From: Shewanella sp. Isolate13
GTDB taxonomy: Bacteria; Pseudomonadota; Gammaproteobacteria; Enterobacterales; Shewanellaceae
Length of the DNA: 64,000 nt
Assembly: GCF_022398325.1 (NCBI RefSeq)
Contig: NZ_JAKEVD010000024.1
Location: 1-64,000 of the forward strand
Direction: 5' to 3'
The position numbers were made by a program, and so were the translations under genes. Below, one piece after another: positions 31,883 through 40,453 of the stretch; position 1 is the first letter of the stretch, and each line of letters begins with the position of its first letter. Under the pieces are notes generated by a model that worked only from the letters and a program-made list of their open reading frames with translations, was not told the DNA's origin and made no database searches.

Positions 31883-31911
31883 TACTTTATCAATCGAGGA
31901 GACTTAACTCG

Positions 31912-32016
31912 ATGATAAACTGGTTTGGGCGGCTAAGAATAGAGCTTAAACCTAAACTGACAGATACCTCTGAAAAATGGGTAACTGTCAGCTCAGGTTT
32001 GAGCTACTACAAGTAA
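31912..32016 (+). CDS. Possible 34-aa ORF within an imperfect inverted repeat
   Basis: ATG 31912 follows a GAGGAGACTT stretch and encodes a basic 34-residue peptide beginning MINWFGRLRIELKPKL. I recognise no family. The same DNA contains nested inverted repeats (about 31944-31964 with 31985-32005, 18 of 21 matching, and GGGCGG near 31927 with CCGCCC near 32034), so it may be a structured RNA or a mobile-element end instead of a gene. Confidence 0.25.
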   Translation: MINWFGRLRIELKPKLTDTSEKWVTVSSGLSYYK

Positions 32017-32067
32017 AATATTGATTATCTAAACCGCCCACTTAATTACACAAATTCGTTCCAAAAA

Positions 32068-33471
32068 TTATTCACACACCCCCCCAACTTGAACTGGCAT
32101 CATTAACTCCATACCCCCCTCGAAAGAGCGATATACAAAAGAATGATAGAGCTCACCATTTATATCAAATTCAATGGCATAGTTTACACCATTTACAATT
32201 TGAGAGTACACAGAAGTTAATTTAGCACCAGATGTATCTATAGACATTGTACCAAGCGTAAAGTCTAAAACTTCGACCGCGACAGGAGTGATATCTTTCT
32301 TAGACCAGCCTCCTGCTATATCACTACTTTCGCAGACTAAACTTATTTTTTTTTCCATCGAGTTATCTACTTCATCTTTTAATACTGCTTCCTTTTGGGT
32401 GCCCGAAATATAGGCTTCTATACGACGATTAGCCTTATTTGCTTCAGCACTGCTACCTTCTATCAGTGGCTCTGTGATGCCATAACCCTTATAGCTTACG
32501 CGCTCTTGGCTAATGCCATATTGACTCACTATCAATTCAGCAACAGCGTTAGCACGATGCTCTGACAATTTCATGTTGTAATCCGGGTTACCCGTTTTTG
32601 AAGCATGACCACCGATAAACACCGTCGCTTGTGGGTGTTGCTTCAGATAATTGGCCAGTTTTTCAATTTGACCGTATGAGTCAGTGTGTACAATGGCTGA
32701 GTTGTTGGCAAAACGAATGTTGCCCAGTTTGTGCTTTTCAGTGACTTCACGATAAATCGTACAGCCATTCGCGCTTACCTTATGGGTACCTGGGGTATCT
32801 GCACATTGGTCTTTGTCGTCAGTCACACCGTCCATATCGGAATCTTTTAGTATGATAGCGACAGGGGCTACAGCAGCCGGTACAGTGTGACCAAAGCGGT
32901 AGCTAAGTTCTAGGCCCCAGTAATTGCTTTCCATTTCAAGAGTGTTCCACTTGTCTTCGTCGAGATTTTCATAGCGACGATACTTGGCTTGCAACTTGAG
33001 ATTCTCAGTAAAGTTATAACCGATACCAGCACCAAAGTATGGCGCTACACCGCTATCACTGTAGTACTCACTTCCCCACTGTTTGTTGTTTGATAGCAGG
33101 TAGTTCATTGCCCCCCCTTCAAAAGACATACTCCAGCGGTTGGCGAATGGCCAGAAACCGACCAAGCCGAGTGTCATGCCGCGAGCACCAGCGTCGTTAA
33201 GTTTGTTGGCATAGTCGACCCATTCGGCACGCCCTAGATCGCGATAACCCAGTTCTACACCGAAGTAGTCGTTAAACAGATAACCACCAAATACATCCCA
33301 AGCATAAGGATCATCTCCGTAACACTCTTTCATGGTTTTCTGATCGCAGTTAGGTTCGTAGTTGTTTATACCTACTCCTCCACCGACGTACCAAGGGGTA
33401 AGTTCTTGTGCAGCATTAGCGGTAAATGGCAGCATTGATGTAAGCAGAATTGCTTTCAATTTATTGTTCAT
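32068..33471 (-). CDS. OmpA-family outer-membrane protein with C-terminal extension
   Basis: This 467-aa protein has a signal peptide (ILLTSMLPFTANAAQE), an N-terminal OmpA-type eight-strand barrel (WYVGGGVGINNYEP ... YWGLELSYRFGH), one thrombospondin-3-like calcium repeat (DSDMDGVTDDKDQCADTPG) and a peptidoglycan-binding OmpA domain (IRFANNSAIVHTDS, GGHASKTGNPDYNMKLSEHRANAV). About 110 further residues beyond the usual end carry two cysteines and no family I know. ATG 33471 is preferred over the TTG at 33480. Two coding-strand G7 tracts occur, near its stop and near 33111. It likely tethers the outer membrane to the wall. Confidence 0.85.
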   Translation of the reverse strand: MNNKLKAILLTSMLPFTANAAQELTPWYVGGGVGINNYEPNCDQKTMKECYGDDPYAWDVFGGYLFNDYFGVELGYRDLGRAEWVDYANKLNDAGARGMTLGLVGFWPFANRWSMSFEGGAMNYLLSNNKQWGSEYYSDSGVAPYFGAGIGYNFTENLKLQAKYRRYENLDEDKWNTLEMESNYWGLELSYRFGHTVPAAVAPVAIILKDSDMDGVTDDKDQCADTPGTHKVSANGCTIYREVTEKHKLGNIRFANNSAIVHTDSYGQIEKLANYLKQHPQATVFIGGHASKTGNPDYNMKLSEHRANAVAELIVSQYGISQERVSYKGYGITEPLIEGSSAEANKANRRIEAYISGTQKEAVLKDEVDNSMEKKISLVCESSDIAGGWSKKDITPVAVEVLDFTLGTMSIDTSGAKLTSVYSQIVNGVNYAIEFDINGELYHSFVYRSFEGGMELMMPVQVGGVCE

Positions 33472-33615
33472 TATTTCCAATTCCTTCTGTCTAATAAAAA
33501 ATTATCACTCGAAATATCGCAGCTTCATCACCATGAGCTAAGTGTGCTGCGGTTATATTTTTAATTAAAATCGATCGACTCCATGTATAAACTACTCCTT
33601 ATTTAAATACCCAAC

Positions 33616-34722
33616 TCAGTTATGCGAGGTGTTTGAAAGGTTTATTTCTAATACATCTTGCTCTTTATTTTTATCCAAAGGCACTTTAATTATATTAGCT
33701 GCATCGAAATCCAGTTTGTTCAAGTCAATCATTCGCATACGGCGATTGTTCTCAGTCCACCAATAGTAATGAAGATTATCTATATCTCCAATCACTGACC
33801 ATTGCGTGTAGTCCATGTGAAAATTCTCTTTATCACCTTCTCTCGAAACTCCTTTCGGGATATCAAAGTTGTTCAAAACTCTAGAGGCTTCATTGATAGC
33901 TTCATCTGTGGTTTTTAAAGGTATAATACTCGACTTAAATGCTAAGGCTCGAATAAATCGGGATGGAGGAGTCGAATCGCCTGGGATCCCTTGCATACCG
34001 CTACCTTGACCAAATGGCTTTAGCATAATATTCCCCACTTTTATTTGCTCTGATTGAGCAAAAGGACTTAACTGAGAATAGTTGCGAATGTTAAGAAGAT
34101 GCCAATCGTAAGAAGGGGCGTTAGTCATAACACCGACAGTATTATCGTAAATGTTTAGCTTTCCATTAGTATACTCAATTACAATTGAACTTCCTGACTT
34201 GTCTGTAACTACAAAGTGTAGGTCGGTAGGAGCACCAAATATTTTTTCCAACTCTACATTAGAAACAACACGAATTTTTTGAAGCGCGGCGGAGACTTCT
34301 TCAACTCGCTCAAAGTTTCCCAATATGTAACTTGAAAAATCAATGTTGTTGACAGAAACTGAACGATACTTGTCTTCTTGTTTCTGGTACTCGGCAAAAT
34401 CAGGGAAATAGAGCGCACCTAAGGTCAGTCCTTTTTCATTCATACCATCAAGAACAAAAGGTTGATCAAGTGCATTGATAGCAACAAATCCATATTTATT
34501 TTTCCAACTCATTCCTTGTATTCCCTTGCCAAGGTCAGATGTATAATTTTGATTTCTAGGAACGACTAATAGGTTAGAGTGCAAATCAAATGCTCCCCAC
34601 TCCAAGGTTCTTCCATAAACTGGCAAATTATCAACTGTTTTTAAGATAAAGCTCGTGCAAGCACTAGCGAAGGATGAAACGGAAAGCAATAAAACCAATA
34701 CTAATACTTTGAAGAGTGTCAT
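33616..34722 (-). CDS. Secreted linear-amide hydrolase (choloylglycine hydrolase / penicillin V acylase family)
   Basis: A signal peptide ending FASA exposes Cys22 as a new N-terminus in CTSFILKT, the autocatalytic nucleophile of Ntn hydrolases. The arginine block VYGRTLEWGAF follows, then AINALDQPFVLDGMNEKGL, the family's Asp/Asn region. The exported, signal-peptide-exposed form is typical of the Gram-negative cluster, in which characterised members act on acyl-homoserine lactones or penicillin V better than on bile salts. The length is about 368 aa. ATG 34722 is favoured over GTG 34734. The actual substrate is unknown; acyl-homoserine lactone cleavage is a reasonable hypothesis. Confidence 0.85.
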   Translation of the reverse strand: MTLFKVLVLVLLLSVSSFASACTSFILKTVDNLPVYGRTLEWGAFDLHSNLLVVPRNQNYTSDLGKGIQGMSWKNKYGFVAINALDQPFVLDGMNEKGLTLGALYFPDFAEYQKQEDKYRSVSVNNIDFSSYILGNFERVEEVSAALQKIRVVSNVELEKIFGAPTDLHFVVTDKSGSSIVIEYTNGKLNIYDNTVGVMTNAPSYDWHLLNIRNYSQLSPFAQSEQIKVGNIMLKPFGQGSGMQGIPGDSTPPSRFIRALAFKSSIIPLKTTDEAINEASRVLNNFDIPKGVSREGDKENFHMDYTQWSVIGDIDNLHYYWWTENNRRMRMIDLNKLDFDAANIIKVPLDKNKEQDVLEINLSNTSHN

Positions 34723-35001
34723 CTGGTTATCCACGGGTCTATTTATTGTACATCAAGGGTTTACGGTTTGCGCTTCGGTTTGTCAAGTTAAATTGTGTCG
34801 CGTTGTGATTGAGTGCGCATACCTGTTGCGAGTTCATAACTGTGCACGCCTTACTAGGACCTTATTGAACAACTAACTGCTTGAAATGGGGCTATATAGT
34901 TTTTATCGCATGTTTCCGTTTAATGGCTTCTTCTTTAAATTCTGGGGGTAAATCGGCTCTTTACAGGCAAAAAGCGGAGTGGTTAGTTCCGTAAGCTTAG
35001 C

Positions 35002-35502
35002 CTAATGACTTGAAGTTTCAACAAAAATTGGTTGAGGGTGCTGAAATTTTACCGTTTGAATCTCTTTGAATTGAAGTAAGTTGAGGGTGAGCAATGGCCG
35101 CGTTGCGGCAAGGGTTGCAGATATGCCGGCCCAGGCATCTTCGTCCATAGCTAAAACGACATAAGCAGTATGCTCTATGACATTAAAGTAAATAACCTTT
35201 TCTGCTGAGGGGTGGTGAGTGAAGGGGGTGACTGTGGCCGTTATCAATGTTTGGTATTTTTGTGCGCAAGGCACGGTAAGCTCCGATGAAATCATGTCAA
35301 ATTCATCTAAAGATAAGTTTGTTCCCTCTTGCGCACTAAGAGCGGCTAGGTGTTTATACCGTTCGATATTCTTAGGCAGTTGAAGCGAAATGGTTGTGAC
35401 TTCAGAGGGGGTATGGCTGCACCCTGAAAGAAACAACAGGTGCGACAATATGAATAACCATGAAGCACCTTTAACGGCAGTCTTATTGAGCCTGATACGC
35501 AT
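35002..35502 (-). CDS. Small lipoprotein of unknown function
   Basis: The 166-aa product begins with a basic signal peptide ending in the lipobox LSGC (LLFLSGCSHTP), so it should be lipidated. The residue after the cysteine is Ser, consistent with outer-membrane sorting. The mature part mixes helices and strands (EKVIYFNVIEHTAYVVLAMDEDAW) and I recognise no domain. It is oriented with the truncated LPKTA-signal gene upstream and the hydrolase downstream, and may be part of the same minus-strand cargo unit. Confidence 0.65.
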   Translation of the reverse strand: MRIRLNKTAVKGASWLFILSHLLFLSGCSHTPSEVTTISLQLPKNIERYKHLAALSAQEGTNLSLDEFDMISSELTVPCAQKYQTLITATVTPFTHHPSAEKVIYFNVIEHTAYVVLAMDEDAWAGISATLAATRPLLTLNLLQFKEIQTVKFQHPQPIFVETSSH

Positions 35503-35689
35503 GCGGCGTTCCTTTTGCTTTAACTAAATACTTGACAGAAGCGCGCAACAACCGAGCGTTTCTGTCACTACATAGATAACTCTGGCGCCACAACTAAATT
35601 GAATCATTTTTTAAGCGCTTTTTTATTTTTGAAGTTGTGCATTGAGAATCAGAGCTACCTACATAGTTAGCGTGTTGCGCTAATGGCTT

Positions 35690-35740
35690 CATCTCCACCT
35701 AAGCCATCTCGCTAAGACTCGATTGTTATAGGTGGAGAAT
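35690..35740 (-). terminator. Hairpin downstream of the LPKTA-signal gene
   Basis: TCTCCACCTA (35690-35699) is the exact reverse complement of TAGGTGGAGA (35731-35740), a 10-bp stem around a 31-nt loop just past the stop of the truncated gene. There is no U-run, so it may protect the 3' end or be Rho-linked. Confidence 0.4.
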
Positions 35741-35764
35741 TACGTCAATTTGTTAAAAACGTTG

Positions 35765-36187
35765 TTAACGTTGGTAGCGCCTTGAAATAACACCACCTAA
35801 TCCTAATAGTATGACACCTAATCCACCTAACGCTGGCAACCAAGAAGCAGTTTTGGGCAGTATCGCTGATTGTGATGGCTGGGAGGGTGGTGTGACAGTT
35901 GTGACTTTATGAATTTCAAATCGGTCGCTAGGTATATAAAATTCTAATTTGTACCCTTTGGGCAAGGCGTCCCAGCCCACTTTGTTACCACCGGTATCTA
36001 CTTTAGCATCGCGTTTTACTGCTATGGTTTGACGCTCTTTAGTACCATCTCGCTCAAATACTTCTAATTGCACTTTATGAGGCTCATGATAGCGAACAAA
36101 CTCAGCATTTAATTTAACAAACTGCTGACCATCTTTCTCTAATACTGCTTGACAGGCATTTGCAATATTCGGGTACTTTGTGAGTAT
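35765..36187 (-). pseudogene. Truncated gene with C-terminal LPKTA sortase-like signal, cut by an IS3 element
   Basis: The last 140 codons remain open from the IS boundary at 36187 to the stop. The C-terminus has the order LPKTA, a hydrophobic stretch (WLPALGGLGVILLGLGG) and a basic tail (SRRYQR), the layout of sortase substrates; LPxTA-type signals occur in a small proteobacterial sortase system. Upstream, PKGYKLEFYIPSDRFEIHKV gives no known domain. No start codon or 5' part remains beyond the IS, so the gene is broken, although GTG 36073 could initiate a 102-aa piece. No sortase is in the window. Confidence 0.65.
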
Positions 36188-36205
36188 TGGTAAGCCCCTA
36201 ATTTC

Positions 36206-37021
36206 TTAGACACTTAACTGTTTCTCAAAGTACTGCTTTTCGAACTGCACTGGAGACAGTCCATTATTACTACCATGACGACGCACAGGATTATAGAAAT
36301 ATTCGATATAGTTAAATATTTCTGAGCGAGCCTCATCTCTGTTTTTATAGATTTTTCTCTTAACTCTATCTTTCTTCAGCAATGAGAAAAAGCTTTCGGC
36401 GACAGCATTATCGTGACAGTTTCCTCGTCGACTCATACTGGCTTCTAAATTGTGCTCTTTTAAAAAGCTCCGCCAATCAGAACAGGTATATTGCACTCCT
36501 TGGTCGGAATGTATCAAAACCTTACCTTTCGGTGAACGTCGCCAAATGGCCATTAATAGCGCATCAATTACTAAGTCAGCTTTAGGTGTGTTTTTCATCG
36601 TCCAGCCCACGACCTGACGAGAGAAGAGGTCAATAACAACTGTTAAATATAGCCAGCCCTCATGAGTACGGATATAAGTAAAGTCGGTCACCCAAACCTT
36701 GTTGGGTTCTGCGACATCAAAGCCACGATTTAACGTATTTGGTGCAGTATGACTAACATTTCCACCACCAAAGCTTGGATTTCGCTTGTAGCCCCGTATA
36801 GCCTTTATCTTGGCTTCCTTCATTATCCGATAAACACGATTTTTCCCGACACTTTCACCATCGTCTTTCAAGTCTAAAGTCAGGTTTCGATAGCCGTAGA
36901 CACAACCGCTCTCTAGCCAAAATTGCTTAATTTTGCCCAGAAGACGCGTATCTTCAATAGTTCGGTTACTGCTGGGCTGCTTTAGCCAAGCATAAAAACC
37001 ACTACGATGAACATTAAGCAC
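36206..37021 (-). CDS. IS3-family transposase OrfB (DDE integrase domain)
   Basis: The 271-aa frame holds the HTH_21-like start (LNVHRSGFYAWLKQP) and an rve core with Asp in VWVTDFTYIRT, Asp in LIHSDQGVQYTC and Glu in NAVAESFFSLLK, all intact. It is opened by GTG, but the frame continues upstream into orfA (KEKYTFIKSRLDQYPIAVLCRV). A -1 frameshift near the A-rich TCAAAGAAAAG at the end of orfA would give the usual OrfAB fusion. The transposase looks functional. Confidence 0.9.
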   Translation of the reverse strand: MLNVHRSGFYAWLKQPSSNRTIEDTRLLGKIKQFWLESGCVYGYRNLTLDLKDDGESVGKNRVYRIMKEAKIKAIRGYKRNPSFGGGNVSHTAPNTLNRGFDVAEPNKVWVTDFTYIRTHEGWLYLTVVIDLFSRQVVGWTMKNTPKADLVIDALLMAIWRRSPKGKVLIHSDQGVQYTCSDWRSFLKEHNLEASMSRRGNCHDNAVAESFFSLLKKDRVKRKIYKNRDEARSEIFNYIEYFYNPVRRHGSNNGLSPVQFEKQYFEKQLSV

Positions 37022-37062
37022 TCGGCACAGTACGGCTATGGGATATTGGTCGAGTCGAGACT

Positions 37063-37356
37063 TTATGAACGTGTACTTTTCTTTGACTCGCTTGCAAAGT
37101 ACACGGCGGCCTCCTCTAGTATATTTCGCTCTTCCGTGACTCGCCTAAGCTCTGCTTTTAGTTTACGAATTTCGTCTTGCTGATTATCGATAGTGATGTG
37201 TTGCTTCTCTGGTTTATCGAACTTGTTAATCCAGTTATGCAAGCTTTTGGTTGTGATACCTAACCTTTCTGCCACATCACCGATTTTATAACCACGTTCA
37301 GTGACTTGTTTGACAGTTTCAATTTTAAACTCATCGGGATAACGTTTTCTGCGCAT
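37063..37356 (-). CDS. IS3-family OrfA (helix-turn-helix)
   Basis: This protein of about 97 aa has an N-terminal helix-turn-helix (YPDEFKIETVKQVTERGYKIGDVAERLGITTKSLHNWINKF) and a leucine-zipper-like coil (IRKLKAELRRVTEERNILEEAAVYF). Its last codons cross the presumed frameshift site into orfB. ATG 37356 or 37368 are both possible starts. Confidence 0.85.
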   Translation of the reverse strand: MRRKRYPDEFKIETVKQVTERGYKIGDVAERLGITTKSLHNWINKFDKPEKQHITIDNQQDEIRKLKAELRRVTEERNILEEAAVYFASESKKSTRS

Positions 37357-37420
37357 GTAACACCTCATATTTTTTGGTTCATTATAACTCTATGAAGTGT
37401 CTACTGTTCTAGGGGCTTAC

Positions 37421-37478
37421 CACCGTGCAACTTTTGTTTTTGCGCCTCAACGGCTTGTTGGCGAAATAATCCAGACAT
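37421..37478 (-). pseudogene. N-terminal remnant of a HlyD-family secretion adaptor
   Basis: Immediately outside the IS, the minus strand from ATG 37478 reads MSGLFRQQAVEAQKQKLHG, which matches the start of membrane-fusion proteins of type I export systems (LFRxEAxExQKxxLHGxV). The frame is lost at the IS edge after 19 codons. The rest of the gene is absent, so a deletion linked to the IS probably removed it together with the 5' part of the LPKTA-signal gene. Confidence 0.5.
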
Positions 37479-38234
37479 ACAACTTCAATATTCTCAAAAA
37501 CATACCAAATTCTTTTGGTGATGAGTGACGACCAGCTACATGGTTTAAGTCTTAAGAAAATTATTGTAAATGTAGTGACGACTCAGCCTTACCTAATTTC
37601 TAATTTTGGGTCGAAGACTAGATGCCGAAGCTTTGGGCCAATAAAGGGTGTGATGATATTAACTTGTATGCAGTCGACATCTAGACTTCATTTTTTAATA
37701 ATACCAATTGCGAGAACAGTTGTTTAATTATAATTGATTATTTTTTCCAATTGTTTTTAATGTGACACGGGTTAGCAGGGCTGTAATAACGTCCTTATTT
37801 GTTTCGTAATAATTATTGCTTGGCTGCTTTCCTGTTAATTATAGCAAAGCTGATTTTATACTTATTTATTATGATGTCACTTTCTGATGCTACACTTGTT
37901 AATTGTTGTGGCGTTTTTTGTGGTGTTTTGTTTTGTTTTTGTTATTTCTTTTGGCGGGTCGCCCGTTTTTGTGTTAAACCCTAACCCTACTCTGTCTGCC
38001 GCTTCAGTTATGTTTTTAAAACAATGGCTTGAGGCTGGTTTTCTATCATTTCGCGTAATCTTGTTTCACTGATGATAATAGTTTTCTCCCCCCACTGCTT
38101 ATAAAGTAATCCTCTTTTGTTTTGTTTTATAGTGTTTAATCCTTTGTAATTATTAATAGTGTGGAGAGTTAAATAAAATAATCAAATACAAGAGGTGTTT
38201 TTTAATTGGTTTGTTAGCAAAGGGTGTGAAGGAT
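37479..38234. other. AT-rich region upstream of the regulator-EAL cluster
   Basis: No persuasive gene is present in about 750 bp; the short open frames have low-complexity T-rich composition. Composition is strongly AT-rich with T-runs (37741-37760, 37900-37950). It probably holds the promoter and regulatory sites of the downstream winged-helix gene. AT-richness of this kind is typical of H-NS-silenced acquired surface loci, an inference only. Confidence 0.4.
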
Positions 38235-38648
38235 ATGTCATTAGTTAAAAGTGATGATGTGGTGATGTGCGATGCTTATCATTGCGTCAATTGTGCATTC
38301 AGCAAAAATAGAGCGCTTTTCAATAATAATATTGAGGTCAAATTCAATCTTCAAGAAAAACTAACTTATTCAGATACTGTCATGCTCTTTATTCCTGGGT
38401 TTGATAAAGGTAAGCGCTGCAGTATGCGGTTGGTGAAGTTGTTGTGTTTGCTCATTGAATACCAAAATCAAGTTTTATCCAAAATAGACTTAGAGAAGTT
38501 TGTCTGGGGGAGGGAGGGGGTCGGCGAAGGCAGTTTAACTGTGCTGGCTTGTCAATTAAGGCGTCTTTTAGTCGACACTGTTTATAGGGTGATTACCGTC
38601 AGAGGTGTTGGGTACATGCTTATAAATGAGGGGCTGGATAATGTGTAG
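38235..38648 (+). CDS. Winged-helix (OmpR/ToxR-type) transcriptional regulator
   Basis: The 137-aa protein ends in a PhoB/ToxR-class winged-helix domain: MRLVKLLCLLIEYQNQVLSKIDLEKFVWG, a recognition helix around GSLTVLACQLRRLL, and the wing VITVRGVGYMLI. There is no receiver domain and no membrane segment; about 50 N-terminal residues are unassigned and contain two cysteines (CDAYHCVNC). ATG 38235 follows a GAAGGAT ribosome site, better than the TTG at 38211. The stop overlaps the EAL gene start (ATGTGTAG), which suggests translational coupling. It likely controls the downstream adhesin cluster. Confidence 0.8.
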   Translation: MSLVKSDDVVMCDAYHCVNCAFSKNRALFNNNIEVKFNLQEKLTYSDTVMLFIPGFDKGKRCSMRLVKLLCLLIEYQNQVLSKIDLEKFVWGREGVGEGSLTVLACQLRRLLVDTVYRVITVRGVGYMLINEGLDNV

Positions 38649-39381
38649 ATTTGATGACTGCAAACTATTTGCTGATGAAGGTGTGCATTCGTCTGGCATG
38701 GCGCTTTTGGGGCAGGATTTACTCAATGCAAGTGTCAGTTACAAACTTGAAGAGGTCTATGGTGATGAGGGGGTTATCGGGTATGAAGTGCTTATTGATA
38801 ATGTCGGTGTTGCAGAGGGACGGGTGTTTAATGCGGGTTTGTTAATGGATAGGCTGTTTTATTTTATTGAGAATAACAAGAGAGTCTATCAATATGATTT
38901 TGAAGGTAAAAGCCTATTTGTAAACTTTGAAACCTATGAGTTTTGTGATTCTAAGTTGCTAAAAAAAATAGTTGAGTTTTCTCACATGCTTGAGCGTTGT
39001 GGCATGGAGTTGGTTTGTGAGATCACCGAAAGAAACATGTGCTCAACCTGTCAGACTTTTAAGGAAGGGTTGCGCTTTTTAAAAAAACACGCAGTCCATC
39101 TGTGCGCGGATGACTTCGATTGGCAGGGGGGGGATTACAGGGAAGGTGAGCTTACAGCGCTTTTTAGTTCAATAAAACTGCAGGTACCAAGTGTTAAAGG
39201 TGAGTATTTAGACTTCGCCTCAACTCGTGACTGGCATGAGTTGAGCAAAAGCTTTGAGTTTATCGTGTTTGAACGCATTGAAACAGTTGCGCAGTTGCTA
39301 GCTGTAAAGCTGCTTAATACCAAGCGAGCCTACTACCAAGGCTTTCTCTTGGAGTCCCGGAAAATCACTGTTCAAGCTTAA
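38641..39381 (+). CDS. EAL-domain c-di-GMP phosphodiesterase or sensor
   Basis: Almost the whole 246-aa protein is one EAL domain. Signature residues are present in variant form: EVL for EAL (Glu49), Asn95 (LFVNFE), Glu127 (CEITE), Asp157-Asp158 (CADDFD), Lys179 (SIKLQ), Glu211 (FERIET) and YYQGF. The metal and base residues are kept, so catalysis is plausible, but DDFG is changed to DDFD. No GGDEF or sensor domain. A G8 tract (39126-39133) lies in the coding sequence. It is coupled to the regulator upstream and 14 bp from the OmpA gene, implying c-di-GMP control of the surface protein. Confidence 0.82.
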   Translation: MCRFDDCKLFADEGVHSSGMALLGQDLLNASVSYKLEEVYGDEGVIGYEVLIDNVGVAEGRVFNAGLLMDRLFYFIENNKRVYQYDFEGKSLFVNFETYEFCDSKLLKKIVEFSHMLERCGMELVCEITERNMCSTCQTFKEGLRFLKKHAVHLCADDFDWQGGDYREGELTALFSSIKLQVPSVKGEYLDFASTRDWHELSKSFEFIVFERIETVAQLLAVKLLNTKRAYYQGFLLESRKITVQA

Positions 39382-39395
39382 AACGGTTACTACAT

Positions 39396-40442
39396 ATGAA
39401 TACAAACTTACTTATTAGCGCATTACTGTTGGGCTCTCTTACGTTGAGCTCCTTTAATGCTAATGCTCAAGAAGATGACTCGATCGAGTTCGGTCTCAAG
39501 ATGGCTTACCAGCGTTATGCCAATCATATGCACTCGCCCGATACATTTGCTTATGGCTTCTTTGCTAACAAAACAATCGATAAGCGTTTTTCAATTGAAG
39601 CTGGGCTGCTTTCGTTAGGAGAGGGGGTTGAAGCAAATGGTAATCGTGGTGGTTTCTATCTTGCCGAATTCTCCGCGCTTTACGATGTCGTTGGTGAGGG
39701 AGGTTTGTTTTTAAAAGCGGGGATTGCCCCTTGGGCCGGTTATTTGACTACACCTAAAAAGCAAACGGATTACGATTACGGCTTTTCGCCAGTGTTAGGT
39801 GCTGGCTATCAATTCCCGCTTTTTGATGATTGGTCTGGTCGGCTTGAGTACCAGTTTATTTCAGAGTTGGGTAAAGATAATACCGGCACCGCAAACTCCC
39901 ACCTGCTTAGTTTTTCGCTTGTTTGTTGTGGTGCGCCGAACCGTGACGATTATCGCGCAGCTAAATCCGTTCAGTATCCGGACCCGCAAGAGGTTGAGCG
40001 TGTAAGAGCATTTACCCAAGCTGGAGCTGTTACGGCGGTCAAGAATACCCGTGAGCCTGCGCTAGTGCTGCGCAGTGAACATGAGGTTTTCGGCTCATGG
40101 TATTTCAACACAAACTCCTCACAGTTGCGCCTTAGCTATCCAATGGCTGCAATCGACAGAGCGCGCGAGTTTATCGCTAAAGGGTGTGAGTTAAAGGCAA
40201 CAACCATTAATGGTTACGCCGATGGCGTGGGTGGTGCCAAATACAATGTCTGGCTCGCTGAAAGGCGGGCGTTAAATGTACAGGATTATTTAACAAAAGC
40301 GTTAGGAGGCTCGCTTGGGCGCCTAAATGCTCTATCGTCTGGGTATGACAGGGCAGACGTCAATTTAGCGCCGATTGCAAACCTCTTCGAGCGACGCGTC
40401 GATTACGTTTTCACCTTTCAGTGTCAAAAACAGTTTAATTAG
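39396..40442 (+). CDS. OmpA-domain outer-membrane protein preceding the giant Ig protein
   Basis: A signal peptide ends SSFNANA before QEDDS. About 150 residues of amphipathic strands follow (FGLKMAYQRYANHM, FYLAEFSALYDVVGEGGLFLKAGIAPWAGY, LGAGYQFPLFDDWSGRLEYQF), an eight-strand barrel like OmpA. The C-terminal region (SWYFNTNSSQLRLSYP ... INGYADGVGGAKYNVWLAERRALNVQDYL) is an OmpA/MotB peptidoglycan-binding domain. The length is 348 aa. It ends 11 bp before the giant lipoprotein gene, so it may be its partner, anchoring it to or exposing it through the outer membrane. Confidence 0.82.
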   Translation: MNTNLLISALLLGSLTLSSFNANAQEDDSIEFGLKMAYQRYANHMHSPDTFAYGFFANKTIDKRFSIEAGLLSLGEGVEANGNRGGFYLAEFSALYDVVGEGGLFLKAGIAPWAGYLTTPKKQTDYDYGFSPVLGAGYQFPLFDDWSGRLEYQFISELGKDNTGTANSHLLSFSLVCCGAPNRDDYRAAKSVQYPDPQEVERVRAFTQAGAVTAVKNTREPALVLRSEHEVFGSWYFNTNSSQLRLSYPMAAIDRAREFIAKGCELKATTINGYADGVGGAKYNVWLAERRALNVQDYLTKALGGSLGRLNALSSGYDRADVNLAPIANLFERRVDYVFTFQCQKQFN

Positions 40443-40453
40443 GGTGTGTAATT

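Larger units (their letters stand above)
36188..37422 (-). mobile_element. IS3-family insertion sequence
   Basis: Inverted ends TGGTAAGCCCCTA (36188 inward; minus strand from 37422 inward) enclose overlapping orfA and orfB. The length is 1,235 bp. No target duplication is visible (TAT on one side, CCG on the other), which points to a deletion or recombination after insertion. Confidence 0.85.

Noticed and set aside
35765..36073. Intact 102-aa sortase substrate gene
   Set aside because: The reading frame runs open without a stop straight to the IS boundary, and no signal peptide is present, so it is better read as a truncated gene.
37799..38072. Two overlapping 61-aa hydrophobic ORFs
   Set aside because: They owe their open frame to T-rich DNA (runs of Phe, Leu, Cys) and lack ribosome-binding sites.
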